DNA of 64,000 bases from Gloeocapsa sp. UFS-A4-WI-NPMV-4B04 (GTDB lineage: Bacteria > Cyanobacteriota > Cyanobacteriia > Cyanobacteriales > Chroococcidiopsidaceae): positions 1 to 64,000 of the forward strand of contig JAHHHE010000004.1 of NCBI GenBank assembly GCA_019359535.1, given 5' to 3'. The notes below the pieces were generated by a model, which ran no database searches, was not told the DNA's origin, and worked only from the letters and a program-made list of their open reading frames with translations. The translations under genes and the position numbers were made by a program. Positions 11,664 to 25,275 of the stretch are shown here, piece after piece; positions within the stretch are counted from its first letter, which is position 1; each line of letters starts with the position of its first letter.

Positions 11664-12218
11664 CTAGTTGCCACTGCTTAAGCGTAAAGAAAGGCGACGC
11701 AATTGTCCGCGTAAACTAGCATCAATTACTTGCGAGCCTACTTTAATAATCACACCACCAATTAAGTCTCGATCAATTTTTGTGTCGAGTTCTACTTCGC
11801 GGGCATTAGTCATGTTTTTGACCCTTTCGCGGACTGCCTGCTGCTGAGATTCGCTCAGGTCTACTGCTGATATGACTTCGGCAAGAACTGTTTGATTGCT
11901 CTCGCGTAAAAGAGCTATGTATTGCTGACAAATTGCATCTAGCAATAGCAGTCGCCGCCGATCTACCAACAGCATCACAAAATTGCGGAGGTAGGAGTTA
12001 GAATCGCCAATTATTTGTCCGAGTACGTTCTTTTTGTCTTCGATTTTGGCGAAGGGGTTGGCGAGGAAATTACGCAGATCCTCGGAGCCTTGCAGCAATT
12101 TTAATAATGAGCGGACATCTTCACCCACTTGCTCTGTCATGTCTTTTGAACGCGCTACTGACATTAGTGCTTGGGCGTAGGGTTGCACAACCTCAAAATC
12201 GATTCCACCGCGTTTCAT
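11664..12218 (-). CDS. atpH: ATP synthase F1 delta subunit
   Basis: OSCP/delta-type sequence, position in atp cluster; overlaps atpF stop by 4 nt. Confidence 0.95.
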   Translation of the reverse strand: MKRGGIDFEVVQPYAQALMSVARSKDMTEQVGEDVRSLLKLLQGSEDLRNFLANPFAKIEDKKNVLGQIIGDSNSYLRNFVMLLVDRRRLLLLDAICQQYIALLRESNQTVLAEVISAVDLSESQQQAVRERVKNMTNAREVELDTKIDRDLIGGVIIKVGSQVIDASLRGQLRRLSLRLSSGN

Positions 12219-12790
12219 GAATTACCTCCCAAAAGCGCGATGCTGCGCTCAATTAATTGCTGTTGAGCAGCATTATCTACTCCCGACTGAAGTTGCGATT
12301 CAACTTTTTTTAATGCCATAGCTACTACTTGTTGCCGCAGCGAAGCGATCGCTCTTTCTGTTTCTGTATTCAAATCCTGAACTGCTGTTTCTTTCAAGCG
12401 CTGAATATCTTGAACTGAACGCGCCAAAATAGCTTCTTTAGCTGCTTGGGCATTTTCTTCAGCAGTTTGGCGGATTTTTTGGGCTTCCGCTTGGGACTGA
12501 GTTAACTTCTGCTGGGCATCTGAGAGTGCTGCTGCTGCCTCTTTGGCGCGCTGTTCTGCGTCTTTAATTTCTACTTCAATTTTTAAGCGTCGCTCATTCA
12601 GGATGTTGCTGATAACTTTGCGACCAAAGTAAAACAGTACACCAACTAAAATTGCGATGTTAATTATATTGGTTTCTAAAATGTCTATGTTTAGACCGAA
12701 ACCACCTTCGGCTCCTGATTCGGCCAATTCTGAGTGAACTGCGCTTGCCTCTGTTGCCAGTAATAACAAAGTTCCCATGATACCATCCAC
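12215..12790 (-). CDS. atpF: ATP synthase F0 subunit b
   Basis: single TM followed by long charged coil; position in cluster. Confidence 0.95.
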   Translation of the reverse strand: MDGIMGTLLLLATEASAVHSELAESGAEGGFGLNIDILETNIINIAILVGVLFYFGRKVISNILNERRLKIEVEIKDAEQRAKEAAAALSDAQQKLTQSQAEAQKIRQTAEENAQAAKEAILARSVQDIQRLKETAVQDLNTETERAIASLRQQVVAMALKKVESQLQSGVDNAAQQQLIERSIALLGGNS

Positions 12791-12903
12791 AACTGCGCTG
12801 CTTGAATTGCTAATACGTTGAATTATTCCCTAACAAAAATAGGGCTTTTGCTTGACATTTAATCAAGCGATCTATCAATGCTTTTATGTTACGGGCGCTT
12901 TAC

Positions 12904-13332
12904 TTAGCCATGCGCAGGCTCTAATAGTTTTTCTATAATCTGCTGACTCAGCGCATCCACCTGTTGTTCTAACGAACTCATGGCTTCTTGCTTTTGCTGA
13001 TCTATCTCTCGCTGTGCTTGTTCGCGTTGACTCTGAGCTTCTTTTTGAGCTTCAGCGACTTTCTCAGCAGCAATTTTTTGGGCTTCTGTTTGAGCTGACG
13101 TAATCACAGCCTGCGACTGTTTGCGAGCTTCCGCTAGCTGCTGCTTGTATTGGTTTGTCAACTGCTCAGTTTTAGTCAAGCGTTCTTGCGCCTCAAGCTT
13201 ATTTGTGCGCACGTAATTATCGCGCTCATCCAGCACTTTAGTCAGTGGTTTATAGAAAATAGCATTTAATAAAGCTGCCAATAGCAGAAACTGTACTGCC
13301 ATTAAGGGCAAGGTAGCATCGAAATCAAACAT
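12904..13332 (-). CDS. atpG: ATP synthase F0 subunit b'
   Basis: [42 protein letters not shown]; position in cluster. Confidence 0.95.
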   Translation of the reverse strand: MFDFDATLPLMAVQFLLLAALLNAIFYKPLTKVLDERDNYVRTNKLEAQERLTKTEQLTNQYKQQLAEARKQSQAVITSAQTEAQKIAAEKVAEAQKEAQSQREQAQREIDQQKQEAMSSLEQQVDALSQQIIEKLLEPAHG

Positions 13333-13461
13333 TTCTTCCTTCTTGGGCTTTTACAGGATTTTTTATGGCAAGCAACATCATTTAACTTTCCTTCTAAAAA
13401 CGAAAAACATGATTATTTGTAGAGACGTGGTAAATCACGGCTCTACAAAACACCAAACTTT

Positions 13462-13752
<291 letters not shown>

Positions 13753-13873
13753 TTAACTAGCAGATAAGTGTTTCTTACACTGCGTCCAGTTCTAGAGAGC
13801 GATGTGTGTGAGTGCGATCGCTTCCTTGCAGCCCACGCGGGGGGCATTGCGAGTGAACCTTTTGATCAGGGAC

Positions 13874-14641
13874 TTAAGGCATATGCTCCCCATGCTCTGC
13901 CTCACCATGCCCCTCTAGCGCCTCATGAATGTACGCTGCCGCCAAAGTAGCAAAAACTAAGGCTTGGATAGCACTGGTAAACAAACCCAAAGCCATTACT
14001 GGCAGAGGTACAAACAGAGGAACCAATAAAACCAGCACCGCCACAACCAATTCATCCGCCAAAATGTTACCAAATAGACGGAAGCTTAGAGAAAGAGGCT
14101 TGGTGAAGTCTTCTAAAATTGCGATCGGTAATAGGATCGGGGTCGGCTCGATATACTTGGTAAAGTACCTCAAACCCTTCTTGCTAAACCCAGCGTAAAA
14201 GTACGCCAAAGAAGTCAGCAATGCTAATGCTACTGTCGTATTGATGTCATTGGTTGGAGCAGCCAATTCACCTTCTGGGAGCTTGATTAGTCTCCAGGGA
14301 ATTAATGCTCCTGACCAATTTGATACGAAAATAAACAAAAACAATGTGCCAATAAATGGCACCCAAGGACGATACTCTTTTTCACCAATTTGGTTTTTTG
14401 CCAAATCCCGAATAAACTCCAAGGCATATTCCATAAAATTTTGGATGCCATTAGGAATTCTCTGGATATTTCGAGTCGCAGCTAGGGAAGCTACTACTAA
14501 AATTCCAATTACAAACCAGGAAGTGAGAAAAACCTGTCCATGCAGTTTTAGATTCCCCAATTGCCAGTAGAAATGGTGGCCTACTTCCAATGAGGCCAGG
14601 GGTAAACTGTTAAAGGGATTTAAGACACTGAGCATTTCCAT
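13874..14641 (-). CDS. atpB: ATP synthase F0 subunit a
   Basis: [27 protein letters not shown]; position in cluster. Confidence 0.97.
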   Translation of the reverse strand: MEMLSVLNPFNSLPLASLEVGHHFYWQLGNLKLHGQVFLTSWFVIGILVVASLAATRNIQRIPNGIQNFMEYALEFIRDLAKNQIGEKEYRPWVPFIGTLFLFIFVSNWSGALIPWRLIKLPEGELAAPTNDINTTVALALLTSLAYFYAGFSKKGLRYFTKYIEPTPILLPIAILEDFTKPLSLSFRLFGNILADELVVAVLVLLVPLFVPLPVMALGLFTSAIQALVFATLAAAYIHEALEGHGEAEHGEHMP

Positions 14642-14697
14642 TTAGGAAGTTTCTACCAGAAATCAAGTCAGGAATGTGTGAACTGCGATCGCCCCAA

Positions 14698-15138
14698 CTA
14701 TTTAGGGTCAGGGGGCATGAGCATTCGGATCATGTAAACGAGGAGCGATGCTTTATAAGTCAAAAATCCCAAGAATATGGGTAGAATCTGTAGCTGCTGC
14801 CATTGAGTTGCTATTACAATCAACCCAATAAATAGCGCCAGCCGATTCTTACTCAAACTGGTTTTTTGTCTGTTAAGTCGCTCAACGTCCTTACCCAACA
14901 TTTTTAAGTAAACCACACCTGTGCATGCGCCGAGTAGATAATTCAAGGCGATGTGGAGAGAATAAAAAATCCACACACAGATAAAAATAATTCCTGCCAA
15001 TACAAGCGTTACTGTCAACAATTCTTGAGAAAGTTGATAGAACTCTTGCATGGAGCCATTCGGTTCGTCTGAGGCAACAGATTGAGAATCTGCTTCGGTT
15101 GCAAATGTGGGTTTCAATGATTCGTTTGACAAGCTCAC
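14698..15138 (-). CDS. atpI: ATP synthase subunit I (Atp1-like)
   Basis: small TM protein at head of atp cluster. Confidence 0.8.
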   Translation of the reverse strand: MSLSNESLKPTFATEADSQSVASDEPNGSMQEFYQLSQELLTVTLVLAGIIFICVWIFYSLHIALNYLLGACTGVVYLKMLGKDVERLNRQKTSLSKNRLALFIGLIVIATQWQQLQILPIFLGFLTYKASLLVYMIRMLMPPDPK

Positions 15139-15309
15139 GGGACTCGCAAACCAGCGCAGTTAATTATGTTGGCTCATCAGAGCCAGATGAAATCATAGCA
15201 CGTTGCGGAAACAATACTTAAAAATAAAGTTAGCAGTGGGGAGTGAGTAGTGATTTAGTGATCAGTGGCAAGTAAATAGGATGACTTTTTCTACTCACTA
15301 CTCACGTCT

Positions 15310-16506
15310 TTATCTACTCACTTGCTTCGTCAACAAAATTAATTGTTGCTCTAGAAGTGATCGCACTTCTTCTACTCCCAACTGTACCTCGGTCAAAATT
15401 TCTGCCACTGTTCGCGTCTGATTGCGATCGCAGGCTTGGATAAATTCAAATTCTGTTTGTGACAACTTGACAATTTGGTAGTCATAGTTAAATAAACATT
15501 GACTAGGCCAGCCGTCCATACAAGGATTGCGCTCTGGAATTGCTGCTAATAAAGTATTATCTGACGACCAATCGGGTTTGGGTAGGGGAGGGCGACCGAG
15601 AAAAAACTCGTAATGAGTGACTTCAGGATCTAATAATTCAATTAAGCGGTATAGTTGGCGATCACTTAATTGTTTCGCTCGTTCCATCACTCTTGAATCT
15701 TTACCCAAAAGGCGCTCTAGCTGCCAATAACTAGGGTTGGAAAAGCCGATGAACTCTAAGCCAGAAGCATCAATCAATTCAAATAACGTTTCAATATTGT
15801 AGTCAATCTCTTGAGGATGAACGTACATATCAGCAAAGCATTCGTCTCGCTGATTTTCTAAAGACCAACGTTCGCGTTCTCGCTTGACAATACGATTAGT
15901 TTCTGGTAAAACAGCAAATAACTTCCGCCCTAGCTGGACACCATCGCCATAGTCGCCGCGTTTGTCACCTTGGAGAAGAGCGATCGCTTGCTGCATCAAC
16001 TTAATCTCCCAGCGCCCCAGTTCACCATAGACAAAGATGTGCATCAATCCGCCTGGCGCTAACTTTGCGGCTAGAGATTGAATACCGCGAATTGGATCGG
16101 GTAAATGGTGCAGGACACCGACACAATTAATAAAGTCAAATTTACCTGGAATCTGGTCTACATCGTATAAGCTGAGGTTATGAAACTCAACGCGATTTGC
16201 TCCCGAACGTTGACAGCGCTCTTTTGCTACTGCCAAAGTACCAGCACTCAAATCAATTCCGACTACTTGAGCTTGAGGATTAAGATGTACCAAATACTCA
16301 GTTCCGACTCCTGATCCACAGCCAGCATCAAGAATACGGATGTCTTGTTTTTGAGGTTTTTGTCCGGTGCAGAAGTTATAAGCAGCCAGCCAATTCCAGC
16401 GCCAATTATAGCCGGGTGGCGGCTCATCAAGCATTGGGTCTGGGGGAAACGGATAAGTATCGTAGAGTTTAGCAACAGCAGCGCTAATCGCTTGGGGATC
16501 TGACAT
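15310..16506 (-). CDS. class I SAM-dependent methyltransferase
   Basis: ILDAGCGSGVGTEYL; INCVGVLHHLPDP. Confidence 0.88.
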   Translation of the reverse strand: MSDPQAISAAVAKLYDTYPFPPDPMLDEPPPGYNWRWNWLAAYNFCTGQKPQKQDIRILDAGCGSGVGTEYLVHLNPQAQVVGIDLSAGTLAVAKERCQRSGANRVEFHNLSLYDVDQIPGKFDFINCVGVLHHLPDPIRGIQSLAAKLAPGGLMHIFVYGELGRWEIKLMQQAIALLQGDKRGDYGDGVQLGRKLFAVLPETNRIVKRERERWSLENQRDECFADMYVHPQEIDYNIETLFELIDASGLEFIGFSNPSYWQLERLLGKDSRVMERAKQLSDRQLYRLIELLDPEVTHYEFFLGRPPLPKPDWSSDNTLLAAIPERNPCMDGWPSQCLFNYDYQIVKLSQTEFEFIQACDRNQTRTVAEILTEVQLGVEEVRSLLEQQLILLTKQVSR

Positions 16507-16699
16507 GGGGGGATTAATTGCAGCATCACGTAGTTTAACGAATGTCTGACCACTACGGCTATTGTTGCTAAGGAAGAAAGCGATCGCCCCACTATAATAA
16601 TTAAGGTTTACTCCTAACTTTGAAAGTTACAAAGTAATCTAACCGTGAACGAGGTCGGTAGGTTGCTTACGCGGTGTTGACGTATATGATAATTACATC

Positions 16700-17162
16700 A
16701 TGCCATCAGATTTTGTTATTAGATTACAAAATCCACATTCAGATCCAGCACGGGCAATGCTTGACGCGCTATGGGATGAAATTCAACGTCGTTATGAATA
16801 TCACTGCCCCAACCGATATGCACCCTGATGATTTCACTAACCCTCGTGCTGCATTCTGGGTAGCTATGGTTCAAGATACTCCAGCAGGTAGCATTGGCCT
16901 GATGCCCTTATCACAGGATATCGCTGATCTGAACGCTATGTATGTTAGTCCAGAGTTTCGTGGCGCTGGTATAGCTCAAGGACTTATGCAGGCTCTGGAA
17001 GAACACGCTCGACAACATTGCTTCACCGTTATCCGATTACGTGCTGGTAGTCAGCAGCCAGAAGCCGTCCGCTTTTACGAGAAGATGGGGTTTAACCGTA
17101 TTCCTTGCTTTGGCAAATATGCAGAAAGCAGCAACAGCTGGTGCTTCGAGAAGCAACTGTAG
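16700..17162 (+). pseudogene. GNAT-family N-acetyltransferase with N-terminal frameshift
   Basis: ATG 16700 frame gives MPSDFVIRLQNPHSDPARAMLDALWDEIQRRY; continuation NITAPTDMHPDDFTNPRAAFWVA...SPEFRGAGIAQGLMQALEEHA lies in the 16674 frame. Confidence 0.65.
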
Positions 17163-17177
17163 ACATTTATTTTGTCG

Positions 17178-17584
17178 TCACCTAGTACCATAGAACAATT
17201 TAACTACAAGCTGATAGACACCCGACAAATTATTAATAATAGCCAGAACTTTTTTCTTAGTTAGTATTATTGCTATATATCTGCTTCTTTTTATCCATAC
17301 TGGATCGACTTGTAAATCTAATTCTTGCTTGACAACTTCCCTGTACAAAAAAAGAGCATTCAAGGTCTAATTCTGAGTAGCGGCAGCTACATTTTTTCTA
17401 TTGCCAAATGAGTTAAAAAGGCTTCAGTTTCAGCACTACCCATTTCTTTGGGATGCCGTTTATCATGAAATAATATATAACGTTTAATCCAGTTAATGTA
17501 GCTTTTTTCTAGTTTATAAAAGTAATGGTTCAGACAAATGACATTGCTGACTTGTTCGAGCAATTTTTTGGGAGGTTTTTCCAC
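17178..17584 (-). pseudogene. IntI-like (integron integrase family) tyrosine recombinase, N-terminal fragment
   Basis: PPKKLLEQVSNVICLNHYFYKLEKSYINWIKRYILFHDKRHPKEMGSAETEAFLTHLAIE then in other frames NVAAATQN*TLNALFLYREVVKQELDLQ...LTKKKVLAIINNLSGVYQLVVKLFYGTR*; frameshift, internal stop and missing catalytic C-terminal half. Confidence 0.8.
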
Positions 17585-17673
17585 AAAATGATATCTAGAA
17601 AAATTCTTAATAGTATACTTATCTGGCATCATATCCAGAAAAAGTCTTGATATCATCCCACAATATACCGAAA

Positions 17674-17713
17674 GTTTCCGTATATCCACCTATATGGGGT
17701 GATATACGGAAAC
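17674..17713. repeat. perfect 13-bp inverted repeat GTTTCCGTATATC-N14-GATATACGGAAAC
   Basis: direct reading; between intI-like remnant and SUKH gene. Confidence 0.85.
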
Positions 17714-17807
17714 ACTCTGCTTTTTGTCCCCTGTAGGGTGAATAGACAGAAAATTTCCATATAATAATATAGTTCGGCGCATTAGCGTCGCGCCAAAATA
17801 AAATATT

Positions 17808-18332
17808 ATGTCGTTTAAAAACGTCAAGATCATTGATTCCCCATTGGAGTTGGCAACATTAGAAGAAGTCAACGCGATTGAGAGTCAGTTGAATCTCAAA
17901 TTTCCGGGTGGCTATCGAGAGTATGTCACGGCGCTTGGTCACGGTGCTTTTTGTCAGTATGTGAGAGTTTTTATGCCGTCTCAAATTTTGATTGAATACA
18001 AAGAATATCAGAATTTTTGGAACGATTTTTTTTCATGGGATAAAAGACCTGATGTTTTGCCAAAGAAAAAAGTCATCGAGTCAGTAACTATTGCTGACAC
18101 GTATTGCGGCGACCTAGTTATTTTTCACCCTGACAATACAAACGAGTTGTTTCTGCTGCCGCACGGTGAGGAGGAGATGATTGAAAAAATCGGCAGTAAT
18201 TTTTACGAAGCTTTAGATTGCTTGTGCGGCTCGCAAGATTATGAGTTTTCACTGCCGACAGAGAAAAAGTATTTTGTGCCGGAAAGCTGGTATAAAAAGA
18301 ACAGAGGGAAAAGTTGGGAAGGCGATCTTTGA
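17808..18332 (+). CDS. SMI1/KNR4 (SUKH superfamily) protein, putative immunity protein; candidate integron cassette gene
   Basis: LELATLEEVNAIESQLNLKFPGGYREYVTALGHGAF...YCGDLVIFHPDNTNELFLLPHGEEEMIEKIGSNFYEALDCL. Confidence 0.8.
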   Translation: MSFKNVKIIDSPLELATLEEVNAIESQLNLKFPGGYREYVTALGHGAFCQYVRVFMPSQILIEYKEYQNFWNDFFSWDKRPDVLPKKKVIESVTIADTYCGDLVIFHPDNTNELFLLPHGEEEMIEKIGSNFYEALDCLCGSQDYEFSLPTEKKYFVPESWYKKNRGKSWEGDL

Positions 18333-18343
18333 TAATCCCATAC

Positions 18344-18447
18344 GCCCAACAAATCATTGGAGCGAAGGCGGATCCAGCTATTTTCATGATGTGAGGCTTG
18401 CTTTTATTCTACGTGGCTTCCCGCCTCGCTCAATTCCGGCGTTAAAT
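18344..18447 (+). other. candidate integron attC recombination site
   Basis: R'' GCCCAAC (18344-18350), L'' TTGGAGCGAAGGCGG (18357-18371), L' CCGCCTCGCTCAA (18421-18433), R' GTTAAAT (18441-18447); L boxes pair except for extra G and A on the L'' arm. Confidence 0.75.
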
Positions 18448-18480
18448 AGCTACACAAATACAAGTCCAAGTTACTGAGCA

Positions 18481-19767
18481 ATGGGTAATCGTATTGTTCT
18501 TACCACCTACGGATCTTTGGGCGATCTGCATCCTTATATGGCGATCGCGCTGGAATTGCAGCAACGGGGACACCACCCTGTAATCGCCACACACGAGCTA
18601 TATCGCTCTAAAGTTGAAGCAGAAGGTCTTGAGTTTTACTCTATTAGACCTGATATAGCTTCTGGGAATACTGAGCAAGCTCAAGAAATTATCAAACGGG
18701 CAATGCACCCTAATAAGGGTACTGAGTACATCATTCGTGAGTTAATTCTACCGTATTTAAAAGATAGTTATGAAGATTTAATGCAGGCTGTAAGCGGTGC
18801 TGATTTGCTTGTAACTCATCCAATTACTTATGCTGGCCCAATAGTTGCTGAGAAAACAGGTATTCGTTGGGTGTCTGGCGTTTTAGCTCCGTCGTCGTTT
18901 TTGTCAGCCTATGATCCACCAGTTCTAACAACTCAATCCGGTCAAACTTCTTTAAAATCGCTTGGTCCTTTAATTAATAGTTTTTTGCTTCACCTAGCTA
19001 AACTTAGTGTCCGCTCGTGGAGTGAACCAGTACGAAGGTTACGGGCTGAACTAAGCCTATCACAAAGTAAAAACCCTGTTTTTGAAGGTCAACACTCACC
19101 TCATTTAGTGCTGGCTCTATTTTCCCAAGTTTTTGCTCAACCTCAACTCGATTGGCCCAAACAAACTTGCGTTACCGGGTTTCCTTTTTATGATCGCCAA
19201 GACAAAGCAGAACTTACTTCAGAATTATCAGAATTTTTGAATGCTGGTTCGCCACCAATTGTGTTTACCTTGGGTTCGTCAGCTGTACTGGATGCAGGCA
19301 ATTTTTATACTGAAAGTGCGATTGCTGCTAAAGAATTAGGACACCGCGCTGTACTGCTAATTGGACAAGATCAACGCAACAAACTCCGTAAAAGTTTATT
19401 GTCCGACGACATAACCACTTTTGACTATGCTCCTTATTCCAAAATATTCCCGCGCTCACTAGCTATTGTCCATCAAGGCGGTATTGGCACAACTGTCCAA
19501 GCATTGAGATCCGGTCGCCCGATGTTAATCATGCCCTATAGTATCGATCAACCAGATAATGCTGCGCGTGCAGAAAGGCTAGGTGTAGCACGTACTATTA
19601 AGCGTACCGAATATAACGCTGTCACAGATGCTGCTGAGTTAAAGCAACTATTAAATAATCCAAAATATACTGAACGAGCTACCGAAGTAGGGCAGCAAAT
19701 TCAATTAGAAAATGGTGTCAAAACAGCGCGTGATGCAATTGAAGCACGTTTGAATATATCTATTTAA
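18481..19767 (+). CDS. UDP-glycosyltransferase-like (GT1/MGT type) glycosyltransferase
   Basis: MGNRIVLTTYGSLGDLHPYMAIALELQQRGHHP; VHQGGIGTTVQALRSGRPMLIMPYSIDQPDNAARAERLG. Confidence 0.9.
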   Translation: MGNRIVLTTYGSLGDLHPYMAIALELQQRGHHPVIATHELYRSKVEAEGLEFYSIRPDIASGNTEQAQEIIKRAMHPNKGTEYIIRELILPYLKDSYEDLMQAVSGADLLVTHPITYAGPIVAEKTGIRWVSGVLAPSSFLSAYDPPVLTTQSGQTSLKSLGPLINSFLLHLAKLSVRSWSEPVRRLRAELSLSQSKNPVFEGQHSPHLVLALFSQVFAQPQLDWPKQTCVTGFPFYDRQDKAELTSELSEFLNAGSPPIVFTLGSSAVLDAGNFYTESAIAAKELGHRAVLLIGQDQRNKLRKSLLSDDITTFDYAPYSKIFPRSLAIVHQGGIGTTVQALRSGRPMLIMPYSIDQPDNAARAERLGVARTIKRTEYNAVTDAAELKQLLNNPKYTERATEVGQQIQLENGVKTARDAIEARLNISI

Positions 19768-19939
19768 TATTGTGATGAGAATATAATTTAGAGAGCTTTG
19801 TAGTTGCTGTTATTAGCGCGATTAGAAGAAGCGCTCACTTGCGCTAAAGCATTTTTAAGTAGAGAAGTGTGATCGCTCCTTAGAGAAAACACCAGTGCTA
19901 CGTTAGGCATACTCCTAAGTTCAGTTGAGGTATCTACTC

Positions 19940-20602
19940 ATGACAGTTTCACCTAATCAAATCTCAACTGAATTTGAATATCCAGATGCAGACGGTAAGC
20001 CAATGGCTGAAAGCGATCAAGCGCGTGAATATCTAACTTATACCGCTAAAGTATTAAGAATTTATTTCCAAGACCGTTTAGATGTATATGTCTCTGGTAA
20101 TTTATTTATTTACTATGAAAAGGGTAATCCTAGAGCAGTAGTAGCACCAGATGTATTTGTAGTTTTTGGGGTTAATAAGGGTGATCGCCGCTCTTACAAA
20201 ACTTGGGAAGAAGGCAATAGAGCCCCAGATTTTGTCCTAGAAATTACTTCTAAAAGTACCCAAAAAGAAGACCAAGAAATCAAACCAAATATTTACGCAG
20301 CTTTAGGAGTGCGCGAGTATTTTCAATATGATCCAACAGGTGATTATCTCAATCCTCAACTTCAAGGTTCGTGCTTAGTTGAGGGTAATTACCAACCGAT
20401 TGCAGCAACAATGCTACCGAATGATGTGCTTTCACTATCGAGTGAGGTGTTAGGGCTAGAATTGCGACTACAATCTGGAAAATTGCGATTTTTAGATCCA
20501 GCAACGGGTGAAATGCTTTTGACGCACGAGGAGCAAGTGCAGAAAGCGCATTCCTTAGCTGCTAAACTCCGGGAATTAGGCATTGACCCGGATCAACTTT
20601 AG
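19940..20602 (+). CDS. Uma2 family endonuclease
   Basis: VAPDVFVVFGV...APDFVLEITSKSTQKEDQEIKPNIYAALGVREYFQYDP; ATG at 19940 preferred over upstream alternative start. Confidence 0.88.
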   Translation: MTVSPNQISTEFEYPDADGKPMAESDQAREYLTYTAKVLRIYFQDRLDVYVSGNLFIYYEKGNPRAVVAPDVFVVFGVNKGDRRSYKTWEEGNRAPDFVLEITSKSTQKEDQEIKPNIYAALGVREYFQYDPTGDYLNPQLQGSCLVEGNYQPIAATMLPNDVLSLSSEVLGLELRLQSGKLRFLDPATGEMLLTHEEQVQKAHSLAAKLRELGIDPDQL

Positions 20603-20844
20603 CAAACTTATTAAATTTTTAGGCGATCGCTGTAGGCAAATATCCTTACCTCAGCAAAAATACTTATTTTAATAGCACACGCCGCTCAAGCAATGCTGTG
20701 AATTCTACACACTTCTTAATAATGCGGCGAACTGAACTAAAAACGTTTTAATCTAAAAGCTGACGGGGTTAACTTTAGGCAGTGTTTCCTCAAGGTAGCA
20801 CAAGGAAATCGAGTCCCTTTCGGGGATGAAGATCAGAAAACTGA

Positions 20845-24339
<3,495 letters not shown>

Positions 24340-24386
24340 TCAGCGCTGCTGCTGAAGTAGTAGATAAGACAGCATAAATAGCTTCG

Positions 24387-24430
24387 CCCTCTAACTGGTC
24401 AAAGCTACAAGGCTAGTTAGAGGGTTTTTT
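24387..24430 (+). terminator. terminator after apcE
   Basis: CCCTCTAACT...AGTTAGAGGG followed by TTTTTT. Confidence 0.8.
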
Positions 24431-24499
24431 CTTGCATTTGCTCAACTACTTCTGCTGGAGGTTTGTAAGGTAAAATGAGGAAGAATGTTAAAAAGTGTT

Positions 24500-24570
24500 A
24501 AAAGGTGACTCAGAAGATGAACAAAATGCCGCAAAATATTTGCGGAAGGTAACTGAGTCTGAAACCTTTT
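24500..24570 (+). promoter_or_regulatory. extended hairpin in apcA leader
   Basis: AAAAGGT/ACCTTTT, GACTCAG/CTGAGTC and CCGCAAA/TTTGCGG nested complementary arms. Confidence 0.6.
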
Positions 24571-24725
24571 GTACTTCTGGTTACTTAAGCAACCTCGAAA
24601 TGTCCTGGACTTATGCAGTAAGTTAATTACTGAGTTTAAACAAACACAGAGTCTAGACTCAGGAAGCTAATGCAGTTGTACCAGTTTAAATAAACCTGGT
24701 TTCATTTAATTGGAGGAATCCTTTA

Positions 24726-25211
24726 ATGAGTATTGTCACAAAGGCAATCGTGAACGCGGATGCCGAAGCCCGTTATCTCAGCCCCGGTGAATTGGATCGG
24801 ATCAAGAGCTTTGTTACAACTGGTGAGCGTCGCTTACGCATTGTTCAAGCTTTGACTGAGAACCGCGAGCGCATCGTTAAGCAAGCTGGCGATCAACTGT
24901 TCCAAAAGCGTCCTGACATCGTATCTCCTGGTGGAAACGCTTACGGTCAAGAAATGACCGCTACTTGTTTGCGCGACATGGATTACTACCTACGCTTGGT
25001 CACATACGGCGTTATTGCTGGTGATGTTACACCAATCGAAGAGATTGGAGTTGTAGGTGTACGCGAAATGTACAGATCCCTTGGTACTCCAATTGAAGGC
25101 GTTGCCGAAGGTATCCGCGCAATGAAGAATGTTGCTACCTCAATGATGTCTGGTGAAGACGCATCGGAAGCTGGCTCTTACTTCGACTATTTAGTTGGTG
25201 CTATGCAGTAG
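24726..25211 (+). CDS. apcA: allophycocyanin alpha subunit
   Basis: [30 protein letters not shown]...[17 protein letters not shown]. Confidence 0.98.
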   Translation: MSIVTKAIVNADAEARYLSPGELDRIKSFVTTGERRLRIVQALTENRERIVKQAGDQLFQKRPDIVSPGGNAYGQEMTATCLRDMDYYLRLVTYGVIAGDVTPIEEIGVVGVREMYRSLGTPIEGVAEGIRAMKNVATSMMSGEDASEAGSYFDYLVGAMQ

Positions 25212-25275
25212 GGCGCTTGCGCTTCTGTTGCTGGTCGATTATTTCAACTTTGTGTTTAGATAAGGAAACAAAAAA

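Noticed and set aside
19885-19915. GTTAGGC resembling an attC R' core after the glycosyltransferase gene
   Set aside because: No RYYYAAC partner or paired L boxes upstream, so no support for a second attC.
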